From Streptomyces sp. AA1529 (GTDB lineage: Bacteria; Actinomycetota; Actinomycetes; Streptomycetales; Streptomycetaceae), in NCBI RefSeq assembly GCF_000280905.1, contig NZ_ALAP01000015.1, positions 186,001-250,000 of the forward strand: DNA of 64,000 nucleotides, in the 5' to 3' direction. How positions within the stretch are numbered: the stretch's first letter is position 1; each line of letters starts with the position of its first letter. The position numbers were made by a program, and so were the translations under genes. This document shows, in pieces, positions 27,579 through 37,142 of this stretch. The notes beneath the pieces are model-generated. The model saw only the letters and a program-made list of their open reading frames with translations. It was not told the origin of the DNA and did not search any database.

Positions 27579-29723
27579 TCAGCCGCCGGAGCCGTGCGGG
27601 AACGCGTCCTGCGCCTGGACCGCGGTGATCGCGACCGTGTTGACGATGTCCTGCACCAGCGCGCCGCGGCTCAGGTCGTTGACCGGCTTGCGCAGCCCCT
27701 GGAGCACGGGGCCCACGGCGATGGCCCCGGCCGAGCGCTGCACGGCCTTGTAGGTGTTGTTGCCGGTGTTCAGATCGGGGAAGACCAGCACGGTCGCCTG
27801 CCCCGCCACCGCGGAGCCGGGCAGCTTGGTGGCGGCCACCGAGGGCTCCACGGCCGCGTCGTACTGGATCGGTCCCTCCGTGAGGAGGTCCGGGCGGCGC
27901 TCGCGGACCAGTTCGGTGGCCCGCCGCACCTTGTCCACGTCGGCACCCGAGCCGGAGGTGCCCGTCGAGTACGAGAGCATCGCGACCCGCGGCTCCACCC
28001 CGAACCGGGCCGCGGTGGTCGCCGACTGGATGGCGATGTCGGCGAGCTGCTCGGCGCCCGGGTCCGGCACCACGGCGCAGTCGCCGTAGACCAGCACCCG
28101 GTCGGCCAGGCACATGAAGAACACCGAGGAGACGATCGAGGCGTCCGGCCGGGTGCGGATGATCTCGAAGGCCGGGCGGACCGTCGCCGCCGTCGAGTGC
28201 ACGGCACCGGAGACCATGCCGTCGGCCAGCCCCTCGTTGACCATGAGCGTGCCGAAGTAGGACACGTCGGAGACCACGTCGTGGGCCAGCTCGTAGGTGA
28301 CGCCCTTGTGCGCGCGGAGCGCCGCGTACACCTCGGCGAAGCGCTCCCGCAGCGGGGAGGTCTGCGGATCGACGATGCGCGCGGTGGCGCCGCCCGGGCC
28401 CGAGAGGGGTTCGGCGGGGACCTCGTCGCCGGCCGGCAGGTCGAGACCGATGCTCAGCTCGGCGGCGCGCTTGCGGATCACCGCCGGGTCGCCCAGCAGC
28501 GTCAGGTCGCAGATGTTGCGCCGCAGCAGCACCTCGGCCGCGCGCAGCACCCGCTCCTCGGTGCCCTCCGGCAGCACGATGTGCCGCCGCGCCGCGCGTG
28601 AGCGCTCCACCAGCTCGTGCTCGAACATCATCGGCGTGACCCGCTCGCTGCGCTCCACCGAGAGCTGCGCCGAGAGCTGGGCGGCGTCCACATGGGTCTC
28701 GAACAGCCCCAGTGCGATCTCGGCTTTCCGCGGGGTGGCGGCGGTCAGCTTGCCCTCCAGGGACAGCAGCGCGTCGGCGGTCGGCATCGACCCCTCCGGG
28801 ACCACCAGCACCGGCGTGCCGGGCGCCAGCCGTGCGGCCAGCGCCAGTGTCTGGTCGTCGGGGCGCTCGTCCAGGGTGAGCAGCACACCGGCGATGGCGG
28901 GGGAGCCGGCGGAGTGCGCGGCCAGCGCCCCGATGAGCAGGTCCGAGCGGTCGCCGGGTGTTACCACCAGGCAGCCCTCGGTGAGTGCGGGCAGGAAGAC
29001 GGGCAGGTGGGCGCCGCCGAAGACCAGGTTGCGGACGTCGCGGGAGAGTCCGGCGTGGTCGCCGAGCAGTACCTTCGCCGCCGTCGACTCCTTGACCTGG
29101 GCCACCGTGGGCGCGGCCAGCGCGGGCTCCTCCGGCAGCACGAACACCGGCTCGGGCAGCCGTTCGGCCAGTCCGCGCACGGCTGCCGCGGCCTCGGGGT
29201 CGGCCACCCGGTTGGCGACCATGGCGATCAGGTCGGCGCCCAGCGAGGCGTAGGCGTCGTGCGCGTTGCGCACCTCGGCGACCACTGCCTCGGGCGCCTG
29301 GTCGCGGGCGGCGACGACCGGCAGCACGGCGGCCCCGAACTCGTTCGCGAGCCGTGCGTTGAGCGCGAGTTCGGCGGGCAGCCCGGTGTCGGCGAAGTCG
29401 GTGCCGAGCACGAGGACGGCCTCGTAGGCGTCGGAGACCTGGTGGTAGCGGTCCACCAGGCGGGAGATCAGCTCGTCCGTGCCCTGCTCGGCCTGGAGCG
29501 CCGCCGCCTCCTCGTATCGCATGCCGAAGACCGAGGAGGCGGGCTGGGTGAGCCGGTAGCGGCTGCGCAGCAGGTCGTAGAGCTCGTCGGGCTCGTCGTG
29601 CACCAGGGGCCGGAACACCCCGACGCGGTCCACCTGGCGGGTCAGGAGCTCCATGACTCCCAGCTCGACCACCTGGCGACCGTCGCTGCGGCCGATGCCG
29701 GTCACGTACACGCTGCGCGTCAC
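27579..29723 (-). CDS. pta: Phosphate acetyltransferase (long form)
   Basis: Converts acetyl-CoA + phosphate to acetyl phosphate + CoA. The 714-residue product is the three-domain form: a BioD-like P-loop-type N-terminal domain (residues ~1-200, with VYVTGIGRSDGRQVVELGVME replacing a canonical P-loop), a DRTGG middle domain (~210-340) and the catalytic C-terminal domain (PMMFEHELVERSRAARRHIVLPEG onward, GALVQDIVNTVAITAVQ near the end). GTG 29723 follows the ribosome site GGAGGAG. Head of the pta-ackA-pyk operon, divergent from pfkA. Confidence 0.95.
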   Translation of the reverse strand: MTRSVYVTGIGRSDGRQVVELGVMELLTRQVDRVGVFRPLVHDEPDELYDLLRSRYRLTQPASSVFGMRYEEAAALQAEQGTDELISRLVDRYHQVSDAYEAVLVLGTDFADTGLPAELALNARLANEFGAAVLPVVAARDQAPEAVVAEVRNAHDAYASLGADLIAMVANRVADPEAAAAVRGLAERLPEPVFVLPEEPALAAPTVAQVKESTAAKVLLGDHAGLSRDVRNLVFGGAHLPVFLPALTEGCLVVTPGDRSDLLIGALAAHSAGSPAIAGVLLTLDERPDDQTLALAARLAPGTPVLVVPEGSMPTADALLSLEGKLTAATPRKAEIALGLFETHVDAAQLSAQLSVERSERVTPMMFEHELVERSRAARRHIVLPEGTEERVLRAAEVLLRRNICDLTLLGDPAVIRKRAAELSIGLDLPAGDEVPAEPLSGPGGATARIVDPQTSPLRERFAEVYAALRAHKGVTYELAHDVVSDVSYFGTLMVNEGLADGMVSGAVHSTAATVRPAFEIIRTRPDASIVSSVFFMCLADRVLVYGDCAVVPDPGAEQLADIAIQSATTAARFGVEPRVAMLSYSTGTSGSGADVDKVRRATELVRERRPDLLTEGPIQYDAAVEPSVAATKLPGSAVAGQATVLVFPDLNTGNNTYKAVQRSAGAIAVGPVLQGLRKPVNDLSRGALVQDIVNTVAITAVQAQDAFPHGSGG

Positions 29724-29796
29724 GCGCTGTCTCCTCCGGTCGCGGTCGGGGGCGCCTCGGGGATCTCTTGAGCAGTTCCGCCTGGAAAGCACCCGT

Positions 29797-29816
29797 AAGG
29801 GTAGGGCTATACCCTT
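29797..29816. promoter_or_regulatory. Inverted repeat between divergent pta and pfkA
   Basis: AAGGGTA-N6-TACCCTT, perfect 7-bp arms. The right arm overlaps the first bases of a TTGACA -35 hexamer. It lies in the 328-bp divergent gap and could let one regulator control glycolytic entry (pfkA) and acetate-node exit (pta-ackA-pyk). Confidence 0.5.
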
Positions 29817-29843
29817 GACAATACCTGTGCCTCTGGTTAGCAC
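29815..29843 (+). promoter_or_regulatory. Candidate pfkA promoter
   Basis: TTGACA, 17-bp spacer, TAGCAC: a good vegetative-type promoter for Streptomyces. Transcription from it would give an unusually long leader (~200 nt) before the pfkA ATG at 30052. The rest of the 328-bp gap 29724-30051 shows no gene. Confidence 0.55.
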
Positions 29844-30051
29844 GCGCGCCAGGCGGGTGGCTGGTGCGCCTCCGCCGGAGGGTGCCCGTGGCGGTCCGGA
29901 TGCTGAGCGGGGCCCCTTCCCTCGCCTTCAAGACGTGAAACAATCGCACCGGCTCAGGGACCAGCGGCACCCCCGGACAGTGAGGTCCGACCGTGCCCCC
30001 AAGCGGCCTGCCTGCCGGGCGGGCATCTACGGAGCAGGAGAAGCGAACCCC

Positions 30052-31077
30052 ATGCGTATCGGAGTGCTCACCGCGGGCGGAGACTGCCCCGGTCTCAACG
30101 CCGTGATCCGATCCGTCGTGCACCGCGCCGTACACGACCGCGGCGACGAGGTCATCGGATTCGAAGACGGATTCAAAGGCCTGCTGGAGGGCCGCCACCG
30201 GCCCCTGGACATAAACTCCGTCAGCGGCATCCTCGCCCGCGGCGGCACCATCCTCGGCTCGGCCCGGCTGGAGCGGGACCGGCTGCGGGAGGCGTGCAAC
30301 AACTCCGAGGAACTGATCGACCGGCTCGGCCTGGACGCGCTGATCCCGATCGGCGGCGAGGGCACCCTGACCGCCGCGCGGATGCTCGCCGAGATCGGAC
30401 TGCCGGTCGTCGGCGTCCCCAAGACCATCGACAACGACATCTCCGCCACCGACCGCACTTTCGGCTTCGACACCGCCGTCGGTGTCGCCACCGAGGCCAT
30501 GGACCGTCTCAAGACCACCGCCGAGTCCCACCAGCGGGTCATGGTCGTGGAGGTCATGGGCCGGCACGCGGGCTGGATCGCGCTGGAGGCGGGCATGGCG
30601 GCGGGCGCGCACGCCATCTGCATCCCCGAGCGCAACTTCGAGGTCGACGACCTGGCCAAGATGGTCGAGGAGCGGTTCGCGCGGGACAAGAAATTCGCCA
30701 TCGTCTGCGTCGCCGAGGGCGCGCACCCGGCCGAGGGCTCCATGCCGTACGAGAAGGGCGTGATCGACCAGTACGGTCACGAGCGCTTCACCGGCATCGG
30801 CAACCGGCTCGCGGTCGAGCTGGAGCACCGGCTCGGCAAGGAGGCGCGGCCCGTCATCCTCGGCCACATCCAGCGCGGCGGCACTCCCACGGCCTACGAC
30901 CGGGTGCTCGCCACCCGCTTCGGCTGGCACGCCGTCGAGGCCGCGCACCGCGGGGAGTTCGGCCGGATGACAGCCCTGCGCGGCACCCGGATCGTGATGG
31001 CCCCGCTCGCCGACGCGGTCTCCGAGCTCAAGCGGGTCCCGCAGGACCGCATGGACGAGACCGAAGCGGTCTTCTGA
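30052..31077 (+). CDS. pfkA: 6-phosphofructokinase
   Basis: Phosphorylates fructose 6-phosphate in glycolysis. 341 residues: MRIGVLTAGGDCPGLNAVIRS (nucleotide loop), PIGGEGTLTAARMLAE, VPKTIDNDISATDRTFGFDTA (catalytic TIDND with the proton-accepting Asp), VEVMGRHAGWIALEAG and HIQRGGTPTAYDRVLATRFG. The length and GGEGT motif fit the actinobacterial group III PFKs, which are mostly ATP-dependent; PPi use cannot be ruled out by eye. GGAGCAGGAGAAG precedes the ATG. Confidence 0.95.
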   Translation: MRIGVLTAGGDCPGLNAVIRSVVHRAVHDRGDEVIGFEDGFKGLLEGRHRPLDINSVSGILARGGTILGSARLERDRLREACNNSEELIDRLGLDALIPIGGEGTLTAARMLAEIGLPVVGVPKTIDNDISATDRTFGFDTAVGVATEAMDRLKTTAESHQRVMVVEVMGRHAGWIALEAGMAAGAHAICIPERNFEVDDLAKMVEERFARDKKFAIVCVAEGAHPAEGSMPYEKGVIDQYGHERFTGIGNRLAVELEHRLGKEARPVILGHIQRGGTPTAYDRVLATRFGWHAVEAAHRGEFGRMTALRGTRIVMAPLADAVSELKRVPQDRMDETEAVF

Positions 31078-31209
31078 GCCGTCCCGCGGCCACGTTCCCG
31101 CCGCGGCGCGTGTGCCCTGCCCGGACGCCCGCCGCCGGAGCCGGGAGGTTCGAGGGGCCCGTACCGCCCGGCCCCCCGGCACCTCCGCACGGCCGGCGCC
31201 GCCGCCCGG

Positions 31210-32526
31210 TCACCGGCCGGACGGCTCCGCGGCCCCGGTGTGCGCCGTGCTGGGCGCGGTCCGCGCCGCCGCCCGGCTCCCCGCGGCCTCCGGCCGCGGA
31301 CCGACCGCCACCGGTGGCCGGCCGGCCGGGGCCCGCACGAAGGCGAGCACCACCGCCGCGCAGCCGGCCAGCGCGGCGCCCACCAGCAGCACCGTGCGCA
31401 GCGGTGCGGCGTCCACCACCCGGCCGCCGACGAAGGCGCCCAGCGCGATGGCGGCGTTGAAGACGGAGGCGAACAGGGCACCCGCCGCCTCGCGTTCGAG
31501 CGGCGCCGCGGCCAGCACCCAGCTCTGGCTGCTCACCGAGACCCCGCCGTAGGCCAGCCCCCACAGCAGCAGCGCCGCGACGGCCGCTCCGGTGGCCGGG
31601 CCCGCCGCGGCCAGCAGCAGGGTCGTCACCGCGATGCCCCCTGCCAGCGTCAGCAGCGTGCTCCTGGGCCGGCGGGCCGCGCGGGCGCCCGCCGCGAAGT
31701 TCCCGGCGACGCCCGCCGCACCGTAGGCCAGCAGCAGCACCCCGACCAGCGCGGGCGCGACGCCGGAGAGCTGCTCCAGCACCGGCCGCACATAGGTGTA
31801 GGCGGCGAAGTGCCCGGTCACCAGCAGGGCGAGGAAGACGAATCCGGTGCACAGCCGGGGATTCCGCAGCAGCCGCGGCAGCGTGCCGGGGCGTACCGGG
31901 CGGTCGGCGGGCAGCGCGGGCAGCAGCAGCGCGAGGGCCGGCGCGGTCCCGGCCGACAGCCCCGCCGCGGCGCCGAACGCGGCCCGCCAGCCGACCGCTT
32001 CGCCCAGCATGGTGCCCGCGGGCACCGCCAGCACGCTGGCCAGCCCGATACCGCCGAAGACGGCTGCCAGCGCCGTGCTCAGTGAGCGCTGCGGCACCAG
32101 CCGGACCGGCAGGGTGGCCGCCAGCGCCCATACCCCGCCGAGTGCGACACCCACCAGGACGCGCGCGAACAGCAGCACGGCGAGGGAGGGCGCCGTCGCC
32201 GAGAGGGTGTTGGCGGCGGCCAGCAGCAGCGCCAGCGCCGCCAGCACGGTACGGCGGTCGAGCCTGCCCGCGGCGGGCGGGACGAGGGGGGCGGCGAGGG
32301 CCGCGACGACTCCGGTGAGGGAGACGGTCAGCCCGGCCGATCCCTCCGAGACCTCCAGGCTCGTGCCGATCGGGGTGAGCAGCCCGACGGGCAGCATCTC
32401 GGCCGCGGTGACCGCGAAGGTGGCGGCCGTGAGCGAGGCGACGCCGAGCCACGCCCGCAGCGGCGTGCGCTCCCTTCCGCCGGGGGCGTGTCCTGGGGGA
32501 TCCGTGCAGGTGGGGGTCTCAGTCAT
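31210..32526 (-). CDS. MFS transporter (drug:H+ antiporter-1 type)
   Basis: 438-residue twelve-helix MFS protein resembling the AraJ/SotB/chloramphenicol-resistance branch. ATFAVTAAEMLPVGLLTPIG in helix 1, LDRRTVLAALALLLAAANTL in the first loop, and the helix-4/5 motif ARVLVGVALGGVWALAATLPVRLV. A polar N-terminus precedes helix 1, and a Pro/Ala-rich tail ends the protein. It is divergent from a LysR regulator that probably controls it. Exports a small molecule of unknown identity. Confidence 0.91.
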   Translation of the reverse strand: MTETPTCTDPPGHAPGGRERTPLRAWLGVASLTAATFAVTAAEMLPVGLLTPIGTSLEVSEGSAGLTVSLTGVVAALAAPLVPPAAGRLDRRTVLAALALLLAAANTLSATAPSLAVLLFARVLVGVALGGVWALAATLPVRLVPQRSLSTALAAVFGGIGLASVLAVPAGTMLGEAVGWRAAFGAAAGLSAGTAPALALLLPALPADRPVRPGTLPRLLRNPRLCTGFVFLALLVTGHFAAYTYVRPVLEQLSGVAPALVGVLLLAYGAAGVAGNFAAGARAARRPRSTLLTLAGGIAVTTLLLAAAGPATGAAVAALLLWGLAYGGVSVSSQSWVLAAAPLEREAAGALFASVFNAAIALGAFVGGRVVDAAPLRTVLLVGAALAGCAAVVLAFVRAPAGRPPVAVGPRPEAAGSRAAARTAPSTAHTGAAEPSGR

Positions 32527-32571
32527 GGTTCAAGACTTCGCGCCCGGCCGCCCGGGAACAACGGCGGACTT

Positions 32572-32587
32572 CTCATCCTTCCATGAG
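32572..32587. promoter_or_regulatory. Dyad between the MFS and LysR genes
   Basis: CTCAT-N6-ATGAG, with a third CTCAT just to the right (32592-32596). LysR-type regulators bind such short dyads in divergent promoters. The site lies 46 bp before the MFS start. Confidence 0.45.
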
Positions 32588-32716
32588 CGGGGCTCATCGG
32601 TCTGCCGCGAGCGGGGCAGGGGCAGCGGCCCCGTCGACACGGCGGGCGGGAGCGCGGAGCCAGTGCGGGAGGCGGAGTTGGACAGCGGTGGCGGTACCCG
32701 GATCCGGTCACTGGAG

Positions 32717-33628
32717 ATGCGGGAGCTGGAGTGCTTTCTCGTCCTCGCCGAGGAACTCCACTTCGGGCGCGCCGGAGAGCGGCTGTATGTGTCGCAGAGC
32801 AGGGTCAGCCAGCTGCTGCGCTCGCTGGAGAACCGGATCGGGGCGCGGCTGGTGGAGCGCACCAGCCGCCGGGTGGCGCTGACCGAACTGGGCTCCCGGT
32901 TCCTCGAACGGCTGCGGCCCGCCTACGGCTTGCTGGGGGAGGCCGTGGACGAGGCACGTGCCGCGGCCCGGAGCGTGACCGGGCGGCTGCGGCTGGGGTT
33001 CCTGGGCAGCGCGGATCATCGCACCACGGCGGCCCTCGTCCTCTTCCACGCCCGCCATCCCCAGGTGGAGACCGCCGTCGTGGAGATCACCATGGCGGAT
33101 CCGTTCGGACCGCTGCGGCGCGGCGAGGTGGACGCCGCCGTGGTGCTGCTGCCGGTCGCGGAGTCCGATCTGGTGGTGGGGCCCGGCTTCGGGGCGCAGC
33201 CGTGGACACTGGCCGTCTCCTCCGGCCACCCGCTCGCCGCCCGGTCCGCGTTGAGCGCCGAGGATCTCGCGGACTGCCGGCTCCTCGCCGCCGCGCCGCC
33301 CGCCCCCGGCTACTGGCGCGACCATCAGGCCCCGCCGCGTACACCGGGCGGTCGCACCATCGCACGGGGCCCGGCGGTGACCACTCTCCAGGAGGGGCTG
33401 GCCAACGCCGCCGCGGGGCGCGGGGGGATGCTGCTGTGCCGCCCCACGGCCGAGGCGCACGCCCGTGCGGACATCGTCTTCGTACCGGTCGACGGACTGC
33501 CCTGCTCGGAGCTGGCCGTGGTGACGGGGGGCGGCCACGGCAGCGCGCTGCGGCGGGCGTTCGTGCGGGCCGTGGCCGACTCGGCCGGTACGGTCCCTCC
33601 GGCTCCGGCCGTGCCGGGGCCCTGCTGA
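32717..33628 (+). CDS. LysR-family transcriptional regulator
   Basis: 303-residue LysR regulator. The N-terminal wHTH is MRELECFLVLAEELHFGRAGERLYVSQSRVSQLLRSLENRIG (in pieces; recognition helix SQSRVSQLLRSLE). The periplasmic-binding-like effector domain begins near GRLRLGFLGSADHRTTAALV. ATG 32717 gives the standard LysR start 'MRELECFLVLAEE'. Divergent from the MFS exporter, the usual regulator-exporter arrangement. Confidence 0.92.
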   Translation: MRELECFLVLAEELHFGRAGERLYVSQSRVSQLLRSLENRIGARLVERTSRRVALTELGSRFLERLRPAYGLLGEAVDEARAAARSVTGRLRLGFLGSADHRTTAALVLFHARHPQVETAVVEITMADPFGPLRRGEVDAAVVLLPVAESDLVVGPGFGAQPWTLAVSSGHPLAARSALSAEDLADCRLLAAAPPAPGYWRDHQAPPRTPGGRTIARGPAVTTLQEGLANAAAGRGGMLLCRPTAEAHARADIVFVPVDGLPCSELAVVTGGGHGSALRRAFVRAVADSAGTVPPAPAVPGPC

Positions 33629-33905
33629 GGACGGCGGCTGCCGGCCGCGGGCGGGGCCGCGGCCGGTGGCGCGCCCCGGAGGCGGATGTCCAACTTCACC
33701 CAATCGCAACCTTCTTCCCGCCGGCACCCGCCGTCCCCGCTGCGACCTGCGGTCTCCCCCTCGGGACCGGGACCCGGCGAACTGGGCCACGGACGGGAAC
33801 ACTTGGATATTCCGGGGCGCGTGTGCTCCGGGTTGAGGATGCGAGTACCGTGCTGTCACCCGTCGTGCGTGCATCTCGTACGACGGTCCTACCGGAAGGA
33901 AAACG

Positions 33906-34529
33906 ATGACAGCACTGCGCCTCAGATGGCAGCGGTCGGTCGCCATCGCGGCGACCGGTGCCGCGGCGTTCGTCGGCACCGCGATAGCGGCCGCCCCCGC
34001 CCAGGCACACACCCCTTCATGGTCGGTGACCTGTGACTCGGTCTCGATCGACCTGAAGATGTACGCGCCGAAGGACAACAAGGTCACCATCAAGGCCGGT
34101 GACGAGACGCTGATCAGCGAGACCTTCGGCCGTAGCTTCCAGAAGAAGGTCGACCTGCCCGAGCACGGCGAGCCGCTGAAGGTCACCGCTCAGGTCGTGG
34201 CCTCGGACGGCGACCGGTTCTCGTGGGGCCCGGAGACCAAGACGTCCCCGGTCTGCGACAAGCCGACGCCCACCCCGACGCCCAGCGAGTCGGAGTCCAC
34301 CCCGCCCTCGCCCAGCCCCTCGCAGAGCCCCAGCGAGAAGCCGGAGCCGAGCGCGCCCGAGTCCAGCTCCAGCGCCCCGGCGGAGAAGCCGCAGGGCGGC
34401 GGCGACGACCTCGCCGAGACGGGTTCCTCCAGCAACACCCCGATGATCGCCGGCATCGCGGCCGCCGTGGTCATCGCAGGCGGGGGCCTCGTCGCCTTCG
34501 CGCGCAAGCGCCGCTCCTCGCAGAGCTGA
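33906..34529 (+). CDS. Sortase-anchored (LAETG) surface protein
   Basis: 207-residue exported protein. Signal peptide ~residues 1-34 (VAIAATGAAAFVGTAIAAAPAQA then HTPSW). Short beta-rich domain ~35-115 with two cysteines (VTCDSVS, SPVCDK). Pro/Ser/Thr spacer ~115-170. Sortase motif LAETG, then a hydrophobic helix (MIAGIAAAVVIAGGGLVAFA) and the basic tail KRRSS. LAxTG is the Streptomyces class E sortase signal, so it should be covalently attached to peptidoglycan. The ribosome site GGAAGGAAAACG fits. Ligand unknown. Confidence 0.93.
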   Translation: MTALRLRWQRSVAIAATGAAAFVGTAIAAAPAQAHTPSWSVTCDSVSIDLKMYAPKDNKVTIKAGDETLISETFGRSFQKKVDLPEHGEPLKVTAQVVASDGDRFSWGPETKTSPVCDKPTPTPTPSESESTPPSPSPSQSPSEKPEPSAPESSSSAPAEKPQGGGDDLAETGSSSNTPMIAGIAAAVVIAGGGLVAFARKRRSSQS

Positions 34530-34534
34530 TCCAC

Positions 34535-34561
34535 CCGGGGCTGTCCCCCGTGCAGCCCCGG
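34535..34561. terminator. Terminator after the LAETG gene
   Basis: Perfect 9-bp arms CCGGGGCTG / CAGCCCCGG, 9-nt loop, 5 bp past the stop and between convergent genes. Confidence 0.65.
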
Positions 34562-34704
34562 ACCGTTCGTTCGGACGGTTGACGGACAGCCCGCACCACC
34601 GCCCGGCGGCCCGCCTCGGCCGGCCGCCGGGCGGCACGGGCCCCGGGCCCCGTCCCGCGGAGCGGCCGTTCCGGCGACGGGACCTCCGCACGCCGGGCGG
34701 GGCC

Positions 34705-35424
34705 CTACGGCCCGCCGGACGCCGGGCCCCCGCGCCACAGATAGTGGTGCTCGGGGCGTCCCACCTGCCCGTAGCGCTGCCGCCGCTCCGCGGAGCCGGT
34801 GGTGACGAGGTGTTCGAGATAGCGGCGTGCGGTGATCCGGTTCACGCCGAGCGCCGCCGCCGCCTCACTCGCCGTCAGCCCCTCCCGGGCCGCCTCCCGC
34901 AGCCGGTCCGTCACCCGCGCCAGCGTCGGGGAACTCAGCCCCTTCGGCAGCGCCGAGGCGGTGGGCGCGGCCCGCAGCACCGACAGCGTCCGGTCCACCT
35001 CGTCCTGACTGACCGCCTCGCCCCCGGCCTCGGCCGTGGCACGGAAGTCCGCGTAGCGCAGCAGCCGGTCGCTGAGCGTCCGGAAGGTGAACGGCTTCAG
35101 CACATGCTGGACGACCCCGAGCGCGACCCCCTCCCGGATCATCGTCAGATCGCGGGCCGACGTCACCGCGAACACATCCTCCGAATGGCCCGCCGCACGC
35201 AGGGCACGCAGCAGGTCCAGGCCGCTGCCGTCGGGCAGATACAGATCGAGCAGGATCAGATCGACGCCCCCGCCCCGGCCCGCCGCGTCCTCCAGGGCGC
35301 GGAGCGCCTCGGCCCGGGAGTGCGCCTTCCCGGCCACCTCGAAACCCGGCACCCGGCTGACGTACAGGGCGTGCGCGTCGGCCGCCACGGGATCGTCCTC
35401 GACGACCAGGACACGGAGTGTCAT
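34705..35424 (-). CDS. Response regulator, CitB/DcuR type
   Basis: 239-residue regulator pairing with the sensor kinase at 35421-37115. Receiver domain ~1-125 with acidic pocket VVEDD (residues 8-11), phospho-acceptor Asp60 in LILLDLYLPDGSG, and Lys in HVLKPF. The C-terminal HTH is GLTASEAAAALGVNRITARRYLEHLV. This domain plan is that of citrate/C4-dicarboxylate regulators. The start overlaps the kinase stop by ATGA... in reverse order of reading: this gene is first and its product precedes the kinase only if transcription starts elsewhere; on the minus strand the kinase is upstream and this gene is downstream. Confidence 0.92.
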   Translation of the reverse strand: MTLRVLVVEDDPVAADAHALYVSRVPGFEVAGKAHSRAEALRALEDAAGRGGGVDLILLDLYLPDGSGLDLLRALRAAGHSEDVFAVTSARDLTMIREGVALGVVQHVLKPFTFRTLSDRLLRYADFRATAEAGGEAVSQDEVDRTLSVLRAAPTASALPKGLSSPTLARVTDRLREAAREGLTASEAAAALGVNRITARRYLEHLVTTGSAERRQRYGQVGRPEHHYLWRGGPASGGP

Positions 35425-37115
35425 CGCAGTACCTCCTGGGCTCCTGCCTCCCGCGGCAGCGGCAGCCGCACCTCGAACTCGGCGCCCGCGCCGGGGAGAT
35501 CGCGGGCCTGTACCTCGCCCCCGTGCCGGTGTGCCGTCTGCCGCACCAGGGCCAGGCCGATGCCGCCGCCCCGGCCGGTCTTGGTGGACCAGTTCCGCTC
35601 GAAGAGCCGGTCCCCGGCCCCGGGCGGCAGGCCGGGGCCGGTGTCGGCCACGCGCAGCAGCAGGACGCCGGAGCGGTCGCACCGGACCGTGACCGTCACC
35701 CGGGGGCCGGCCGGGGCCCGCTCCTCGCCGGCCGGACCCGGCACCCGGCCGGCGGGCGGGGCCGTGACGGCCTCCACCGCGTTGTCGATCAGATTGCCCA
35801 GCACCGTCACCAGGTCCCGGCCCGGGATGCCCGGCACGTCCTCCACACCGGAGTCCGGCGCGAGGGTCAGCTCGACGCCGCGCTCCTTGGCCTGCGCGGC
35901 CTTGCCCAGCAGCAGCGCGGCCAGCACCGGCTCCCGCACCGCACTCACCACCCGGTCGGTCAGCGCCTGTGCCAGCTCCAGCTCCTCGGTCGCGAAGCGC
36001 ACGGCCTCCGCCACTCGGCCCAGTTCGATCAGGGAGACGACGGTGTGCAGCCGGTTGGCGGCCTCGTGGGCCTGCGAGCGCAGCGCCTCGGCGAAGCCGC
36101 GCACCGAGTCCAGCTCACCGGCCAGCGCCCGCAGCTCGGTGTGGTCGCGCAGGGTCACCACCGTGCCCCGGCGCTCCCCGCCGTCCACCGGCGCGGTGTT
36201 GACGACCACGACCCGCTCGCCGGTCAGATGGACCTCGTCCCGGCGCGGCTCCCCGGCCAGCAGCGCTTCGGTCAGCTCGGCGGGCAGCCCGAGGTCGGCG
36301 ACGTTCCGGCCCACCAGGTCCCGGGGTCCGTCCCGGCCCAGCAGCAGGCGGGCGCCGTCGTTGACGAGCGCGACCCGCCCCTCCCCGTCGAGCAGCAGCA
36401 GTCCCTCGCGCACCGCGTGCAGTGTCGCCTGGTGGTAGTCGTGCAGCCGGCTGAGTTCGACCGCGTTCATCCCGTGGGTGTGGCGGCGCAGCCGGGCGTT
36501 GGTCAGATACGTGCCGACGGCGCCCAGCGCCAGGGCCCCGCCGGCCACCGCGAGCACCGCGGTCAGCTGCTCGCCGACCTGCCTGCTGATGGTGTCGATG
36601 GTGATCCCGGCGCTGACCAGGCCGATGATCCGGCCCTCCCGCCCGCCGTGCCCGGCTTCCCGGACGGGCGTCACCACGCGTACCGACGGGCCCAGCGTGC
36701 CGGTGTAGGTCTCGTCGAAGGTGTGGCCCCGCAGCGCGGGCCCGATGTGGCCGACGAACTGCTCGCCGATCCGGTCGGGGTCGGGGTGCGTCCAGCGCTT
36801 GCCGTGCGGATCCATGATCGTCACAAAGCTGACGCCGGTGTCCCGGCGCACCCGCTCCGCGTAGGGCTGCAGGCGCGCGCTGGGATCGGCGGAGCCGATG
36901 GCCGCCCGTACGGAGGGGGAATCGGCCACGGCCTGCGTGGTGGCCCGGGCACGGTGCGTCGCCGCCTCCCTGGCCTGTGACTTTCCGGAAACGTACGCGA
37001 ACACCGCGCATCCGGCGACCACCACGGCGACCAGCACCACCTGCATGGCGAAGAGCTGTCCTGCCAGGCTGCGCGGGCGGGACCGCAGGGGGAAGCGGGG
37101 TCGGGGGACGCGCAT
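35421..37115 (-). CDS. Sensor histidine kinase, CitA/DcuS type
   Basis: 564-residue membrane kinase. TM1 (LAGQLFAMQVVLVAVVVAGCAVFAY, ~residues 17-42), an extracytoplasmic Cache/PAS sensor (~45-180) with DTGVSFVTIMDPHGKRWTH, TM2 (LTAVLAVAGGALALGAVGTYL), cytoplasmic PAS (LHAVREGLLLLDGEGRVALV), dimerisation helix with His350 in SQAHEAANRLHTVVSLIELG, and HATPase (VLGNLIDNAVEAV, VADTGPGLPPG, GGGIGLALVRQTAHRHGG). The fold is that of citrate/dicarboxylate sensors. Its stop overlaps the regulator start by 4 bp. Divergent from the dctA symporter, so it most likely senses the transported acid. Confidence 0.93.
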   Translation of the reverse strand: MRVPRPRFPLRSRPRSLAGQLFAMQVVLVAVVVAGCAVFAYVSGKSQAREAATHRARATTQAVADSPSVRAAIGSADPSARLQPYAERVRRDTGVSFVTIMDPHGKRWTHPDPDRIGEQFVGHIGPALRGHTFDETYTGTLGPSVRVVTPVREAGHGGREGRIIGLVSAGITIDTISRQVGEQLTAVLAVAGGALALGAVGTYLTNARLRRHTHGMNAVELSRLHDYHQATLHAVREGLLLLDGEGRVALVNDGARLLLGRDGPRDLVGRNVADLGLPAELTEALLAGEPRRDEVHLTGERVVVVNTAPVDGGERRGTVVTLRDHTELRALAGELDSVRGFAEALRSQAHEAANRLHTVVSLIELGRVAEAVRFATEELELAQALTDRVVSAVREPVLAALLLGKAAQAKERGVELTLAPDSGVEDVPGIPGRDLVTVLGNLIDNAVEAVTAPPAGRVPGPAGEERAPAGPRVTVTVRCDRSGVLLLRVADTGPGLPPGAGDRLFERNWSTKTGRGGGIGLALVRQTAHRHGGEVQARDLPGAGAEFEVRLPLPREAGAQEVLR

Positions 37116-37142
37116 CGTCTCAGTCTGCCGTGGCTTGTTTCG

